Positions 6,507 to 12,415 of a stretch of DNA of 12,415 nt are shown piece by piece. The notes beneath the pieces are model-generated. The model was not told the origin of the DNA, searched no databases, and saw only the letters and a program-made list of their open reading frames with translations. The position numbers and the translations under genes are program-made. Position 1 is the stretch's first letter; each line of letters begins with the position of its first letter. Source of the stretch: Anaerolineae bacterium (lineage in GTDB: Bacteria; Chloroflexota; Anaerolineae; B4-G1); the NCBI GenBank assembly GCA_030620125.1, contig JAUXFI010000038.1, positions 1 to 12,415 of the forward strand. The letters are read 5' to 3'.

Positions 6507-8528
6507 TCACTCCCGTCCGGGAGCAACGCCTGATTCGCTGACTCGCTGACTCGCCGACTCGCTTTTTCTGAACTCGGATACGGTCTGTTGCAGGCCATTG
6601 GCTATCTCGGCCAACATCTGTGCGGAATTGGCCACCTGTTCCATCAAAGTCACCTGATCCTCAATGGAAACCGCGATCTCCTCACTCGCCGCCGCGTTCT
6701 CCTCGGCCACGCTGGCTACTTCGTTGATTGCTCCCACCGCCGCTTCCGTCGCTTGTCTCTGCTCACCCGTCGCTGCCCCGACCTGCTGGGCCAGCGACAC
6801 GGTATGGGCTGCCCCCTTCTGCGCCTCCTCCATCGCCGCCAGTACCTCCTGCAGGCGGCTTCCGATCTCCCGGTTCAGCGCGGCGACCCCCCCCACCGAA
6901 GTCGCCGAGTGCTCCGCCAACCGCCGCACCTCGTCGGCCACCACCGCAAAGCCCGCGCCGTGCTCGCCGGCCCGCGCCGCCTCAATGGAGGCGTTCAGCG
7001 AGAGTAGGTTGGTCTGGTCGGCGATCTTGTCCACCAGCGTCACTACCCGCTCTACCTCGCCCAACTTGGTCTCCAGCGCCTCGATCACCTGGCCCGCGTT
7101 TTGCACCGACAATTGAGCCTGGGCCGAGGCGTCGTTGGCCTGGCGGGCATTCTCGGCGATCTGGCTGGTGGCGGTGGCCAGTTGCGCCGCAGAGCGGGCG
7201 GCATCCTCCGCCTGTTGGGCCTGGGATTCAGCGCCCTGGCTCATCTGGCTGGTCGTAGCGGCGATCTGCTCGGTAGCCGCGTTCATCTGCTCCATCATCG
7301 CCGCCAGTTCCTCACCGTAGACAGACAACTGCTGTGACGCATCCTCAATCCGCTCCAGCAGGTGGCGCAGGTTTTCGATCATGCGGTTAAAGGCCACAGC
7401 CAAAACCCCCACCTCATCCTCTCCAGTGACGAGGACGGTCTGGCTCAGGTCGCCAGCCGCCGCCCGCTCCGCCACGCCGCTCATCGCCCTCAGGGGGGCG
7501 CTGATACGCTTGACGTTCACGTAGGCCAGGGTCAGCACAGCCACCAGGATGAGCCCCCCCGCCAGCAATGCCTCGTTGCAGCCGCGTCGAATATCGGCCA
7601 CGACGTCGTTGCGTAACGCGCTGATCTCGACGATGCCGATGAGTTCCCCGGAATAGTCATATAGTGGCCCATCCAGCACGCCGTAGTGATTGCCCGCGTG
7701 CGAGTGCGAGATTCGGCTGGTGACGACCTCGCCACTCTCGCGCACTTGCTCGTAGACCTCCGGGGGCACCGGCAACCGTTCGTCCAGGGTCGAGGCATAG
7801 AGCCACAGATCGCCGTCTACCATGACCTTCCCGGCGCTCTCCTCGCCGGGCGCAGCGGCCTGGCTGTCGCTCTCAATCAAATAGATGCAAGCATCTAGTC
7901 CGTAGTTTGTTTTGAGGTTGTTCAAGAATGACTCCCCGAGATCCAACCCCAATTCCACCGTTCCTATGTGTTGTCCTTCGTAACTGACCGGCGCGATGCC
8001 CCGGATGCCCAGACCGCCCTTCCCCCTCTCCAACCCCATGACGGCAGTCTGCTGGGCGTTGGCCAGCACGACGGCGTGGCGGTGGTCCGAGAGATCGTCG
8101 CCGTACTCGTCCAACAGGTGCAGCCGCAGGAACGAGGTGGCCGGCGGCGTGTGAAAGTGGAATTGGGAGATGCCGACTTCCTTATCCAGGTCATGGTAGA
8201 TAGGCAACGTCAGCCGGATCAGCTCCTCCCGATCCCGGGCGGCAAACGCCTGCTGGATATCGGGCGTGTGAGCAAAATTGATCGCCAACGCCAAAGCGGT
8301 CTCCCCGTGCTCATCTATCGTCGTCAAGAAGCTGACATTGTGATCCCCAAAGCGCCGGTCTTCCTCTTGCTCAGCGATGCGGGTCTGCTTGACGACGGAC
8401 ATGCTCACCAGCACCGCCACGACAAAGACGATGCCGGTCAGGATGAGCAATAGCATACGCTGCACGATTTTCATCTTGCCAAACAGCCCTGCCCGCTTTC
8501 TGACGTGTAACGAATTTTGCTCGCTCAT
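6507..8528 (-). CDS. Chemoreceptor (MCP) with dCache_3-like periplasmic sensor and HAMP
   Basis: 673 residues. TM1 about 24-46; periplasmic domain about 47-318; TM2 about 319-338; HAMP about 338-392; signalling coiled coil about 400-650. The sensor contains SFLRLH (132-137), GDDLS (143-147) and [10 protein letters not shown] (172-181), which I associate with the double-Cache family dCache_3 (PF14827). Ligand unknown. The tip is canonical ([23 protein letters not shown]). ATG start with AGGAG 8 nt upstream. The last about 19 residues, after LQQTVSEF, are encoded by an octamer tandem repeat plus a small hairpin and have no counterpart in MCP1. There is no NWETF-like tether. The two MCPs presumably share the CheW/CheA encoded downstream. 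Confidence 0.94.
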   Translation of the reverse strand: MSEQNSLHVRKRAGLFGKMKIVQRMLLLILTGIVFVVAVLVSMSVVKQTRIAEQEEDRRFGDHNVSFLTTIDEHGETALALAINFAHTPDIQQAFAARDREELIRLTLPIYHDLDKEVGISQFHFHTPPATSFLRLHLLDEYGDDLSDHRHAVVLANAQQTAVMGLERGKGGLGIRGIAPVSYEGQHIGTVELGLDLGESFLNNLKTNYGLDACIYLIESDSQAAAPGEESAGKVMVDGDLWLYASTLDERLPVPPEVYEQVRESGEVVTSRISHSHAGNHYGVLDGPLYDYSGELIGIVEISALRNDVVADIRRGCNEALLAGGLILVAVLTLAYVNVKRISAPLRAMSGVAERAAAGDLSQTVLVTGEDEVGVLAVAFNRMIENLRHLLERIEDASQQLSVYGEELAAMMEQMNAATEQIAATTSQMSQGAESQAQQAEDAARSAAQLATATSQIAENARQANDASAQAQLSVQNAGQVIEALETKLGEVERVVTLVDKIADQTNLLSLNASIEAARAGEHGAGFAVVADEVRRLAEHSATSVGGVAALNREIGSRLQEVLAAMEEAQKGAAHTVSLAQQVGAATGEQRQATEAAVGAINEVASVAEENAAASEEIAVSIEDQVTLMEQVANSAQMLAEIANGLQQTVSEFRKSESASQRVSESGVAPGRE
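6532..6563. repeat. Tandem octamer array (GACTCGCT x4) inside the MCP2 tail
   Basis: Four 8-nt units: GATTCGCT, GACTCGCT, GACTCGCC, GACTCGCT. They are translated on the minus strand as [11 protein letters not shown] near the MCP2 C terminus. A 6-bp hairpin (CTCCCG, 6510-6515, with CGGGAG, 6518-6523) follows next to the stop codon. A second array of the same unit is at 9692-9715. Confidence 0.85.
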
Positions 8529-8612
8529 TTTTCGCTCTCCTACTCTACTGCCCTATGAGAACACGGATTTCAGGACAGTAACGGATCAAACTCGATGTTC
8601 ATTTGGTCATTT

Positions 8613-8744
8613 GTAACTACCCAGCCACCCTTGCGAAGGTTGCGAATGGCCTCGTCGTCGGGGCAACTTTCGGTAGGCAAAGACGCTTTTGGCCCAAAAG
8701 TTCTCACTAAACCTTCGCAAGGGTTCTCCCGCCTGAGCAGTTAC
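8613..8744. mobile_element. MITE-like 132-bp inverted-repeat element
   Basis: ACCCTTGCGAAGGTT (8627-8641) and its exact reverse complement (8710-8724) flank a 68-bp core, and the outermost six bases GTAACT (8613-8618) and AGTTAC (8739-8744) are also inverted. The core holds CTTTTGG/CCAAAAG (8686-8700). GTCATTT occurs directly at both edges (8606-8612 and 8746-8752), as a target duplication might, though one extra T on the right breaks the symmetry. No transposase ORF fits, so any movement would depend on enzymes elsewhere. It fills most of the 234-bp gap between cheR and MCP2; the rest holds the MCP2 Shine-Dalgarno site and no clear promoter. Confidence 0.6.
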
Positions 8745-8745
8745 T

Positions 8746-8779
8746 GTCATTTGTTCATTGTTTCATTGTTCATTGTTCC
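8746..8779. repeat. Tandem TTGTTCA-type microrepeat overlapping the cheR 3' end
   Basis: Units of 7-8 nt: TTTGTTCA, TTGTTTCA, TTGTTCA, TTGTTCC. The cheR stop codon (8763-8765) and its last residues NNEQ lie inside the array. It abuts the inverted-repeat element at 8613-8744. Confidence 0.6.
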
Positions 8780-9617
8780 CGTAGATACGCAATCGTCCAT
8801 CCACTGCCTCCAAGCGGCTGTAAAGCGCCAGCGGGAGCATCTCCGCCATGCCCAACGTCAGGTAGCCGCCCGGCTCAAGGTGATGGATCAGGTGGCGCAC
8901 TATTTTCTCCTGGTGCTCGCGGGCAAAATAGATGAGCACATTGCGGCACAGTACCAGATCGTAATGCGGCAAAGACGGAGGGGTGGTCAGATCGTGCTGC
9001 TGGAAAGTGACCATTCGCCGGATCGCTGGCTGTAGCGTATACGTGTCTCCATTCTGGACAAAGTACCGCTCCACGAAACCGGCCCGCAAGTCCTGGAAAC
9101 TGACCGCCCTGTACACACCCTGGCGGGCGCGTGCCAACGCGCCCGCGTCAACGTCGCTGGCGTGAATCTGCATGTCCCACTTGGACAGAGACGGCCCCAG
9201 CAGATCGGCCAGGATCATGGCCACAGAGTAAGGCTCCTCGCCGCTGGCGCACCCCGCGCTCCATACGGCCAGTCGCCGCCGTCCGGCCTGCGACCGTTTG
9301 GCAACCAGGGAAGTCAAGACAGCATAGCGCAGCGCCTCGAATACGGCACTGTCGCGGAAAAAGTAGGACAGGTTGATCGTGAGAGCGACGAGCAGCGCGT
9401 CGAACTCGGCCGAGTCGGAGCGCAACACGGCCAGGTAGTCCTGATACGTGCCGATCCCTCGCGCTCTCATACGCACCGCAAACCGGCGGCGCAGAAAGCT
9501 CTTCTTGTACTGGCTGCAATCCAGCCCCCGCTGACGACGGACGTGATCCAGCAAGGCATCAAACGCCCGCTCCTCCCCCACCCCACCCGCCAGAGACCTG
9601 TCCGACTCAGACACCAT
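8763..9617 (-). CDS. cheR: Chemotaxis protein methyltransferase CheR
   Basis: 284 residues, normal length. CheR methylates receptor glutamates using S-adenosylmethionine, opposing CheB. It has the N-terminal helical domain (about 15-75), the TINLSYFFRD segment (80-89), the SAM-binding loop SAGCASGEEPYS (120-131), ASDVD (153-157) and the CRNVLIYF motif (224-231). No TPR extension. The ATG at 9617 has no convincing Shine-Dalgarno site; a GTG in the next codon is an equal alternative, and both retain the whole domain. The 97-bp gap to the upstream kinase holds tandem microrepeats and no clear promoter. The final residues are encoded by repeat DNA. It is separated from the MCP-CheW-CheB-CheA block by the MITE-like element but points the same way. 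Confidence 0.95.
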   Translation of the reverse strand: MVSESDRSLAGGVGEERAFDALLDHVRRQRGLDCSQYKKSFLRRRFAVRMRARGIGTYQDYLAVLRSDSAEFDALLVALTINLSYFFRDSAVFEALRYAVLTSLVAKRSQAGRRRLAVWSAGCASGEEPYSVAMILADLLGPSLSKWDMQIHASDVDAGALARARQGVYRAVSFQDLRAGFVERYFVQNGDTYTLQPAIRRMVTFQQHDLTTPPSLPHYDLVLCRNVLIYFAREHQEKIVRHLIHHLEPGGYLTLGMAEMLPLALYSRLEAVDGRLRIYGNNEQ

Positions 9618-9624
9618 CTTTGCG

Positions 9625-9645
9625 TTTCACGTTTTACACCTCACG
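9625..9645. repeat. Degenerate heptamer repeat upstream of cheR
   Basis: TTTCACG, TTTTACA and CCTCACG in series (7-nt period), within the 97-bp gap between the kinase gene and cheR. Short and imperfect; included because similar 7-nt arrays occur elsewhere in the window. Confidence 0.35.
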
Positions 9646-9691
9646 TCTGTATCATCGCCCCATCTTGTCTACTCACGGTAAACGTTGACCC

Positions 9692-9715
9692 AATTCGCTG
9701 ACTCGCTGACTCGCT
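9692..9715. repeat. Tandem octamer array (GACTCGCT), second locus
   Basis: AATTCGCT, GACTCGCT, GACTCGCT: three 8-nt units of the same type as 6532-6563. They end at the stop codon of the REC-histidine kinase gene (9715-9717). At both loci the array sits at the 3' end of a gene. Confidence 0.8.
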
Positions 9716-10827
9716 CACACCTGCTCAAGCGGAATGTTCACGATGAACGTCGTCCCTTTCCCCCGCACGCCTTCAGATTCAGCGAGGACCGTACCACCGT
9801 GGGCCTCAATGATTTCCTTGACAATGAGTAGTCCCAGCCCGGTACCATGAATGCCGAGGGTGGCCTCGCCTGGGACGCGATGGTACTTGCTGAACAAGGC
9901 AGGCAGTTGGGCAGGCGAGATGCCCATCCCCGTGTCGCTGACACGCAACACGGCCTGCCCGTCCTCCACGCGCAACTGCACCGTGATACGCCCGCCTTCA
10001 GGCGTGTACTTGACCGCGTTGGACAACAGATTGTCGAGCACCTGCAGCAGCCGTTCGACGTCGGCGCGGGCGGGTACAGGGTCAGGCGGCAGGTCGAGGA
10101 CGAGGGTCTGGTTCTTGGACTGAGATTGCAACCGAACGAGGGGCACACTGGCTTCCACTACTTTGCGCAGTTCGACGTCGCCCAGGTTGAGACGCAGATA
10201 GCCAGCGTCAATCCTGGCAAAGTCGAGATAGTCATTGATCAGCCTGTGCATTCTGCTGGCCGACTGCTGAATAATGCGGAAAACCTCAGTCTGCTCAGGC
10301 GCGAGTGGCCCGACCTCGCCCTCGAGCAGCACTTGCGTAGCGGTCAGAATGCCACTGGCAGGATTGCGCAGGTCGTGCGTGACCATTGAGTAGAAATCAA
10401 TCTTGACCTCCTGAAGCTGCCTCTGAGCAACGAGGCCAGCGCGATGCTCAATCGCCTGTTCGAGAGTGTAAAAGAACCCAGTGAGGTCGCTACCCACGGC
10501 CATGTCCTGCTTTTCGACGTAGGCATCCGCTCCAGACCGCACAGCAGCAATGGCCGATTTCACTCCGCCGACGCCGGTTAGTATGACGACTGTGGTTTCG
10601 TCATCCTCCTGGCGGATGTGCTCCAACACCTCAAGGCCGTTCATATCGGGCAGGAGCAAGTCGAGCAGGACGAGGTCATACCGCTCATCGCCGGTGCACA
10701 TCTCCAGCCCTTCTCGACCGGTAGCCGCGACATCCAGCCCGGCGCACTGCGAAGTGAGAATAGTCTGCAGGTAACTGCGAATAGCGGCTGAATCATCTAT
10801 GGCGAGGATGCGCCTGTCCTTGAGCAT
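9715..10827 (-). CDS. Soluble REC-HisKA-HATPase kinase, first gene of the chemosensory locus
   Basis: 370 residues from the chosen start. Domains: receiver about 1-120 (D11/D12, phospho-acceptor D56 in LVLLDLLLPDMNG, K106), then HisKA with H151 in THDLRNP, then HATPase with N-box LDNLLSNAVKYT, G1 DTGMGI and G2 GTGLGL. No membrane segment. I chose the ATG at 10825-10827 because AGGAGG lies 5 nt upstream; an in-frame ATG at 10860 falls about at the predicted transcription start and has no such site. The family order (receiver before kinase) means another kinase may phosphorylate it and so modulate its own activity. With no CheY in the locus, CheA is a candidate donor; this is inference. The kinase's own partner is not in the window. 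Function beyond two-component signalling is unknown. Confidence 0.88.
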   Translation of the reverse strand: MLKDRRILAIDDSAAIRSYLQTILTSQCAGLDVAATGREGLEMCTGDERYDLVLLDLLLPDMNGLEVLEHIRQEDDETTVVILTGVGGVKSAIAAVRSGADAYVEKQDMAVGSDLTGFFYTLEQAIEHRAGLVAQRQLQEVKIDFYSMVTHDLRNPASGILTATQVLLEGEVGPLAPEQTEVFRIIQQSASRMHRLINDYLDFARIDAGYLRLNLGDVELRKVVEASVPLVRLQSQSKNQTLVLDLPPDPVPARADVERLLQVLDNLLSNAVKYTPEGGRITVQLRVEDGQAVLRVSDTGMGISPAQLPALFSKYHRVPGEATLGIHGTGLGLLIVKEIIEAHGGTVLAESEGVRGKGTTFIVNIPLEQV

Positions 10828-10832
10828 GGTTG

Positions 10833-10838
10833 CCTCCT
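10833..10838 (-). promoter_or_regulatory. Shine-Dalgarno site deciding the REC-kinase start
   Basis: AGGAGG on the minus strand, 5 nt before the ATG at 10825-10827. It would be internal to the gene if the upstream ATG (10860) were used, so it argues for the shorter protein. Confidence 0.75.
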
Positions 10839-10865
10839 GCTGCTCCTGCATCTCTGACAATGTTC

Positions 10866-10894
10866 AGTATAGTCCAAACTTGTGTAGAGGTCAA
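10866..10894 (-). promoter_or_regulatory. Sigma70-type promoter for the chemosensory locus
   Basis: On the minus strand TTGACC (10894-10889) and TATACT (10871-10866) are separated by exactly 17 nt; each hexamer differs from the TTGACA/TATAAT consensus at one position. The predicted start near 10859 gives a leader of about 32 nt before the ATG at 10827, with AGGAGG within it. It is the clearest promoter in the window and lies ahead of the first gene of the locus. Confidence 0.75.
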
Positions 10895-10919
10895 TTCCTG
10901 CTGGCAAAGTCCCTGGAGA

Positions 10920-10948
10920 GGCTCGGTTGGAGACCTCGCCCAACGAGC
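10920..10948. repeat. Second copy of the dispersed repeat, forming a hairpin
   Basis: 10920-10944 matches 6464-6489 with one substitution and one deletion. Here GCTCGGTTGG (10921-10930) pairs with CCAACGAGC (10940-10948), one base bulged. It lies just after the stop of the small membrane protein and could mark the 3' end of the adenine deaminase transcript, but no T-tract follows. Confidence 0.55.
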
Positions 10949-10954
10949 AGGCCC

Positions 10955-11185
10955 CTACTCCGCCAATCGCTCGATGAGGAGCAGGATCAACCACAGCAGG
11001 CCCAGCACACCCGCGCCAGCAAGCAAGCACCCCAGCCCCAGCGCGGCGGCCTGCGGACCATAAACCAGCGCGATGGCAACGCTGCCGCCGACGACGAGAA
11101 AGGCGACGACGATCCAGAAAAGCCGCCGCTGGTCACGCCGTCGTTGGCCGCGTAGGTCGGTTGGTTTGCCGGGGTTGTCTTTCAT
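10955..11185 (-). CDS. Small two-helix membrane protein, function unknown
   Basis: 76 residues. A basic N terminus (about 1-21, rich in Arg and Lys) precedes two hydrophobic helices (about 23-43 and 47-71) split by a short YGPQ-type turn. The positive-inside rule places both termini in the cytoplasm. I do not recognise a named family. ATG start with AGGA 9 nt upstream; it begins 24 bp after the adenine deaminase stop and is probably cotranscribed with it. The size and shape are compatible with an accessory or AtpI-like small membrane protein, but nothing supports a specific role. Confidence 0.65.
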   Translation of the reverse strand: MKDNPGKPTDLRGQRRRDQRRLFWIVVAFLVVGGSVAIALVYGPQAAALGLGCLLAGAGVLGLLWLILLLIERLAE

Positions 11186-11209
11186 ATCGTTTTTTCCTGG
11201 CTGGGCCGC

Positions 11210-12415
11210 TCATCCCACAAACAGCGGCACAAAGTCGAACTTTTCCACGTCCACCAATCCCTGGTCGGTCAGCTTTAGCGTCGGAATGACCTCCAGCGCC
11301 AGGAAACCCATCGCCATAAAGGGATCGTGGAGCGCGGATCCCAGACTGGCCGCGACCGCCAGCAGCGCGTCCATCTGCTGGCGTGCAGTCTCGACCGGCT
11401 GGTCGGACATCAGGCCGCCGATGGGTAGCGGCACGGAGCCCAACACCTCCTCCCCGGCCGCAGCCACCAGCCCCCCGCCCAGGTCGGCTACAGCGTGGGC
11501 GGCGGTCATCATTGAGGTATCGTCGCAGCCGATGACGATCAGATTGTGGGCGTCGTGGCCCACGCTGCCGGCCAGCGCTCCGCGCTTCAACCCAATCCCG
11601 CGCACAAAGCCCAACCCCACGTTGCCCGTCCCCCGGTGACGTTCGATCACCGCCATCTTGAGCACGTCCCGTTCGACGTCGGCCACCGCTAGACCATCTG
11701 CTACTTTGACCGTCTCGACCAGGTGCTTAGTGACGACCTGGTCGGGCACGACGCCGATCACACGCACGCGCTCCCCCTGCGCGGGGATGGAAAAGTCGAG
11801 ATGCTCCCACTCCGCATGCACGGTGTCGCGTACGTGGGAATCGTCCACAGCGGGAACGGGCCAGTCGCCGACGAGGCTCCCATCCTGCGCAGCCAACACC
11901 CCGCCGGCAAAGACCATCTCGGCACGGAAATCTTTCAGGTTGGAGAAAACCACCAGGTCAGCCCGCCTGCCGGGAGCGATGGCCCCCCGGTCGCGCAGGC
12001 GGAACCACTCGGCCACGTTGAGCGTGGCCATCCGAATAGCCGTGATGGGGTCGAGCCCCTCGGCGACGGCCAGACGGATCAGATAGTCAATGTGGCCCTC
12101 GTCCAGCAGATCCGCCGGGTGGCGGTCGTCGGTGCAGAAGGCACAGCGGCGGGCATTACTGGGGGTGACGGAGGGCAGGAGTGCGCGCAGGTTCTTGGCG
12201 GCGGTGGCCTCGCGGATAAAGACGTACATTCCCAGCCGCAGCTTTTCCAGCATCTCGCCGGCGGTCGTGCTCTCGTGGTCGGAGCCGGGGCCGGCGCCGA
12301 CGTAGGCCTGCAGCCACTTGCCGCTCACGCCAGGGGCGTGTCCGTCAATGACATGGTCCTGGAAGACGACGAGTTTCTCCAACGCGCCCGGCAGCCCCAG
12401 CACCGCCCCTGGCAC
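11210..12415 (-). CDS. ade: Adenine deaminase, C-terminal 401 residues (partial)
   Basis: The gene continues past the right end of the window; no start is visible, and the first codon here (GTG) is internal. Adenine deaminase converts adenine to hypoxanthine and ammonia. The metal-dependent amidohydrolase part shows DGHAPGVSG (24-32 of the fragment), SDHESTTAGE (45-54) and CTDDRHPADLL (94-104), typical metal-site motifs of the AdeC family, followed by ATLNVAEWF and GAIAPGRRADLVVF. The C-terminal family domain has SVGHDAHNLIVIG (284-296), GLMSDQP, LEVIPTLKLTDQGLVDV and ends in DFVPLFVG. Full-length members have about 570-600 residues, so roughly 170-200 N-terminal residues lie outside. No disruption seen. 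It is followed by the small membrane protein gene and then the chemosensory locus. Confidence 0.93.
   Translation of the reverse strand: MPGAVLGLPGALEKLVVFQDHVIDGHAPGVSGKWLQAYVGAGPGSDHESTTAGEMLEKLRLGMYVFIREATAAKNLRALLPSVTPSNARRCAFCTDDRHPADLLDEGHIDYLIRLAVAEGLDPITAIRMATLNVAEWFRLRDRGAIAPGRRADLVVFSNLKDFRAEMVFAGGVLAAQDGSLVGDWPVPAVDDSHVRDTVHAEWEHLDFSIPAQGERVRVIGVVPDQVVTKHLVETVKVADGLAVADVERDVLKMAVIERHRGTGNVGLGFVRGIGLKRGALAGSVGHDAHNLIVIGCDDTSMMTAAHAVADLGGGLVAAAGEEVLGSVPLPIGGLMSDQPVETARQQMDALLAVAASLGSALHDPFMAMGFLALEVIPTLKLTDQGLVDVEKFDFVPLFVG

Noticed and set aside
9715..10860. Longer version of the REC-kinase starting at ATG 10860
   Set aside because: The start would coincide with the predicted transcription start and lacks a Shine-Dalgarno site, while the internal ATG has AGGAGG at 5 nt.
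11210..12415. GTG at 12413-12415 as the real start of the adenine deaminase
   Set aside because: The catalytic motifs begin within 25 residues, and the family has a long N-terminal part; the frame is simply cut by the window end.

Overview
All recognisable genes lie on the minus strand, so the window is read from right (12415) to left (1). The DNA is GC-rich and dotted with short tandem repeats (7-8 nt units) and C/G-rich palindromes, both between genes and inside coding sequence. This style, with the gene content, suggests a Chloroflexota (Anaerolineae-like) bacterium or metagenomic contig. That placement is an inference from style; there is no rRNA or other marker.

Layout in transcription order: (i) the C-terminal two thirds of an adenine deaminase, cut by the window end, followed 24 bp later by a 76-residue two-helix membrane protein; (ii) a gap with a hairpin-forming dispersed repeat and a near-consensus sigma70-type promoter; (iii) a chemosensory locus: a soluble REC-HisKA-HATPase kinase, CheR, a dCache_3-like HAMP chemoreceptor, a six-helix chemoreceptor without HAMP, CheW, CheB and a short CheA lacking the P2 domain; (iv) the N-terminal 583 residues of a YgfK-type iron-sulfur/FAD oxidoreductase, cut by the window start, only 13 bp after cheA. 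No gap exceeds 300 bases; the largest (234 bp, 8529-8762) is mostly a 132-bp MITE-like element.

How it fits together: MCP1, cheW, cheB, cheA and ygfK are tightly packed (12-bp gap, GTGA overlap, ATGA overlap, 13-bp gap), with good Shine-Dalgarno sites, so they are probably one transcript. The upstream genes are spaced by repeats but run the same way. The locus has receptors, coupling protein, kinase and both adaptation enzymes, but no separate CheY, CheC/D/X or CheZ. The REC domain of the first-gene kinase is the only receiver besides CheB, so CheA may signal into a second histidine kinase. The flanking enzymes both belong to families tied to purine catabolism, which raises the possibility of purine-linked sensing.

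The most unusual signal is the repeat load inside genes. Palindromic or tandem-repeat DNA sits in frame in ygfK, in cheB and twice in cheA, each time in a linker or loop, and repeat DNA also encodes the C-terminal tails of MCP2 and CheR. This resembles the in-frame palindromic elements described in Rickettsia and the short tandem repeats (STRR) of cyanobacteria.
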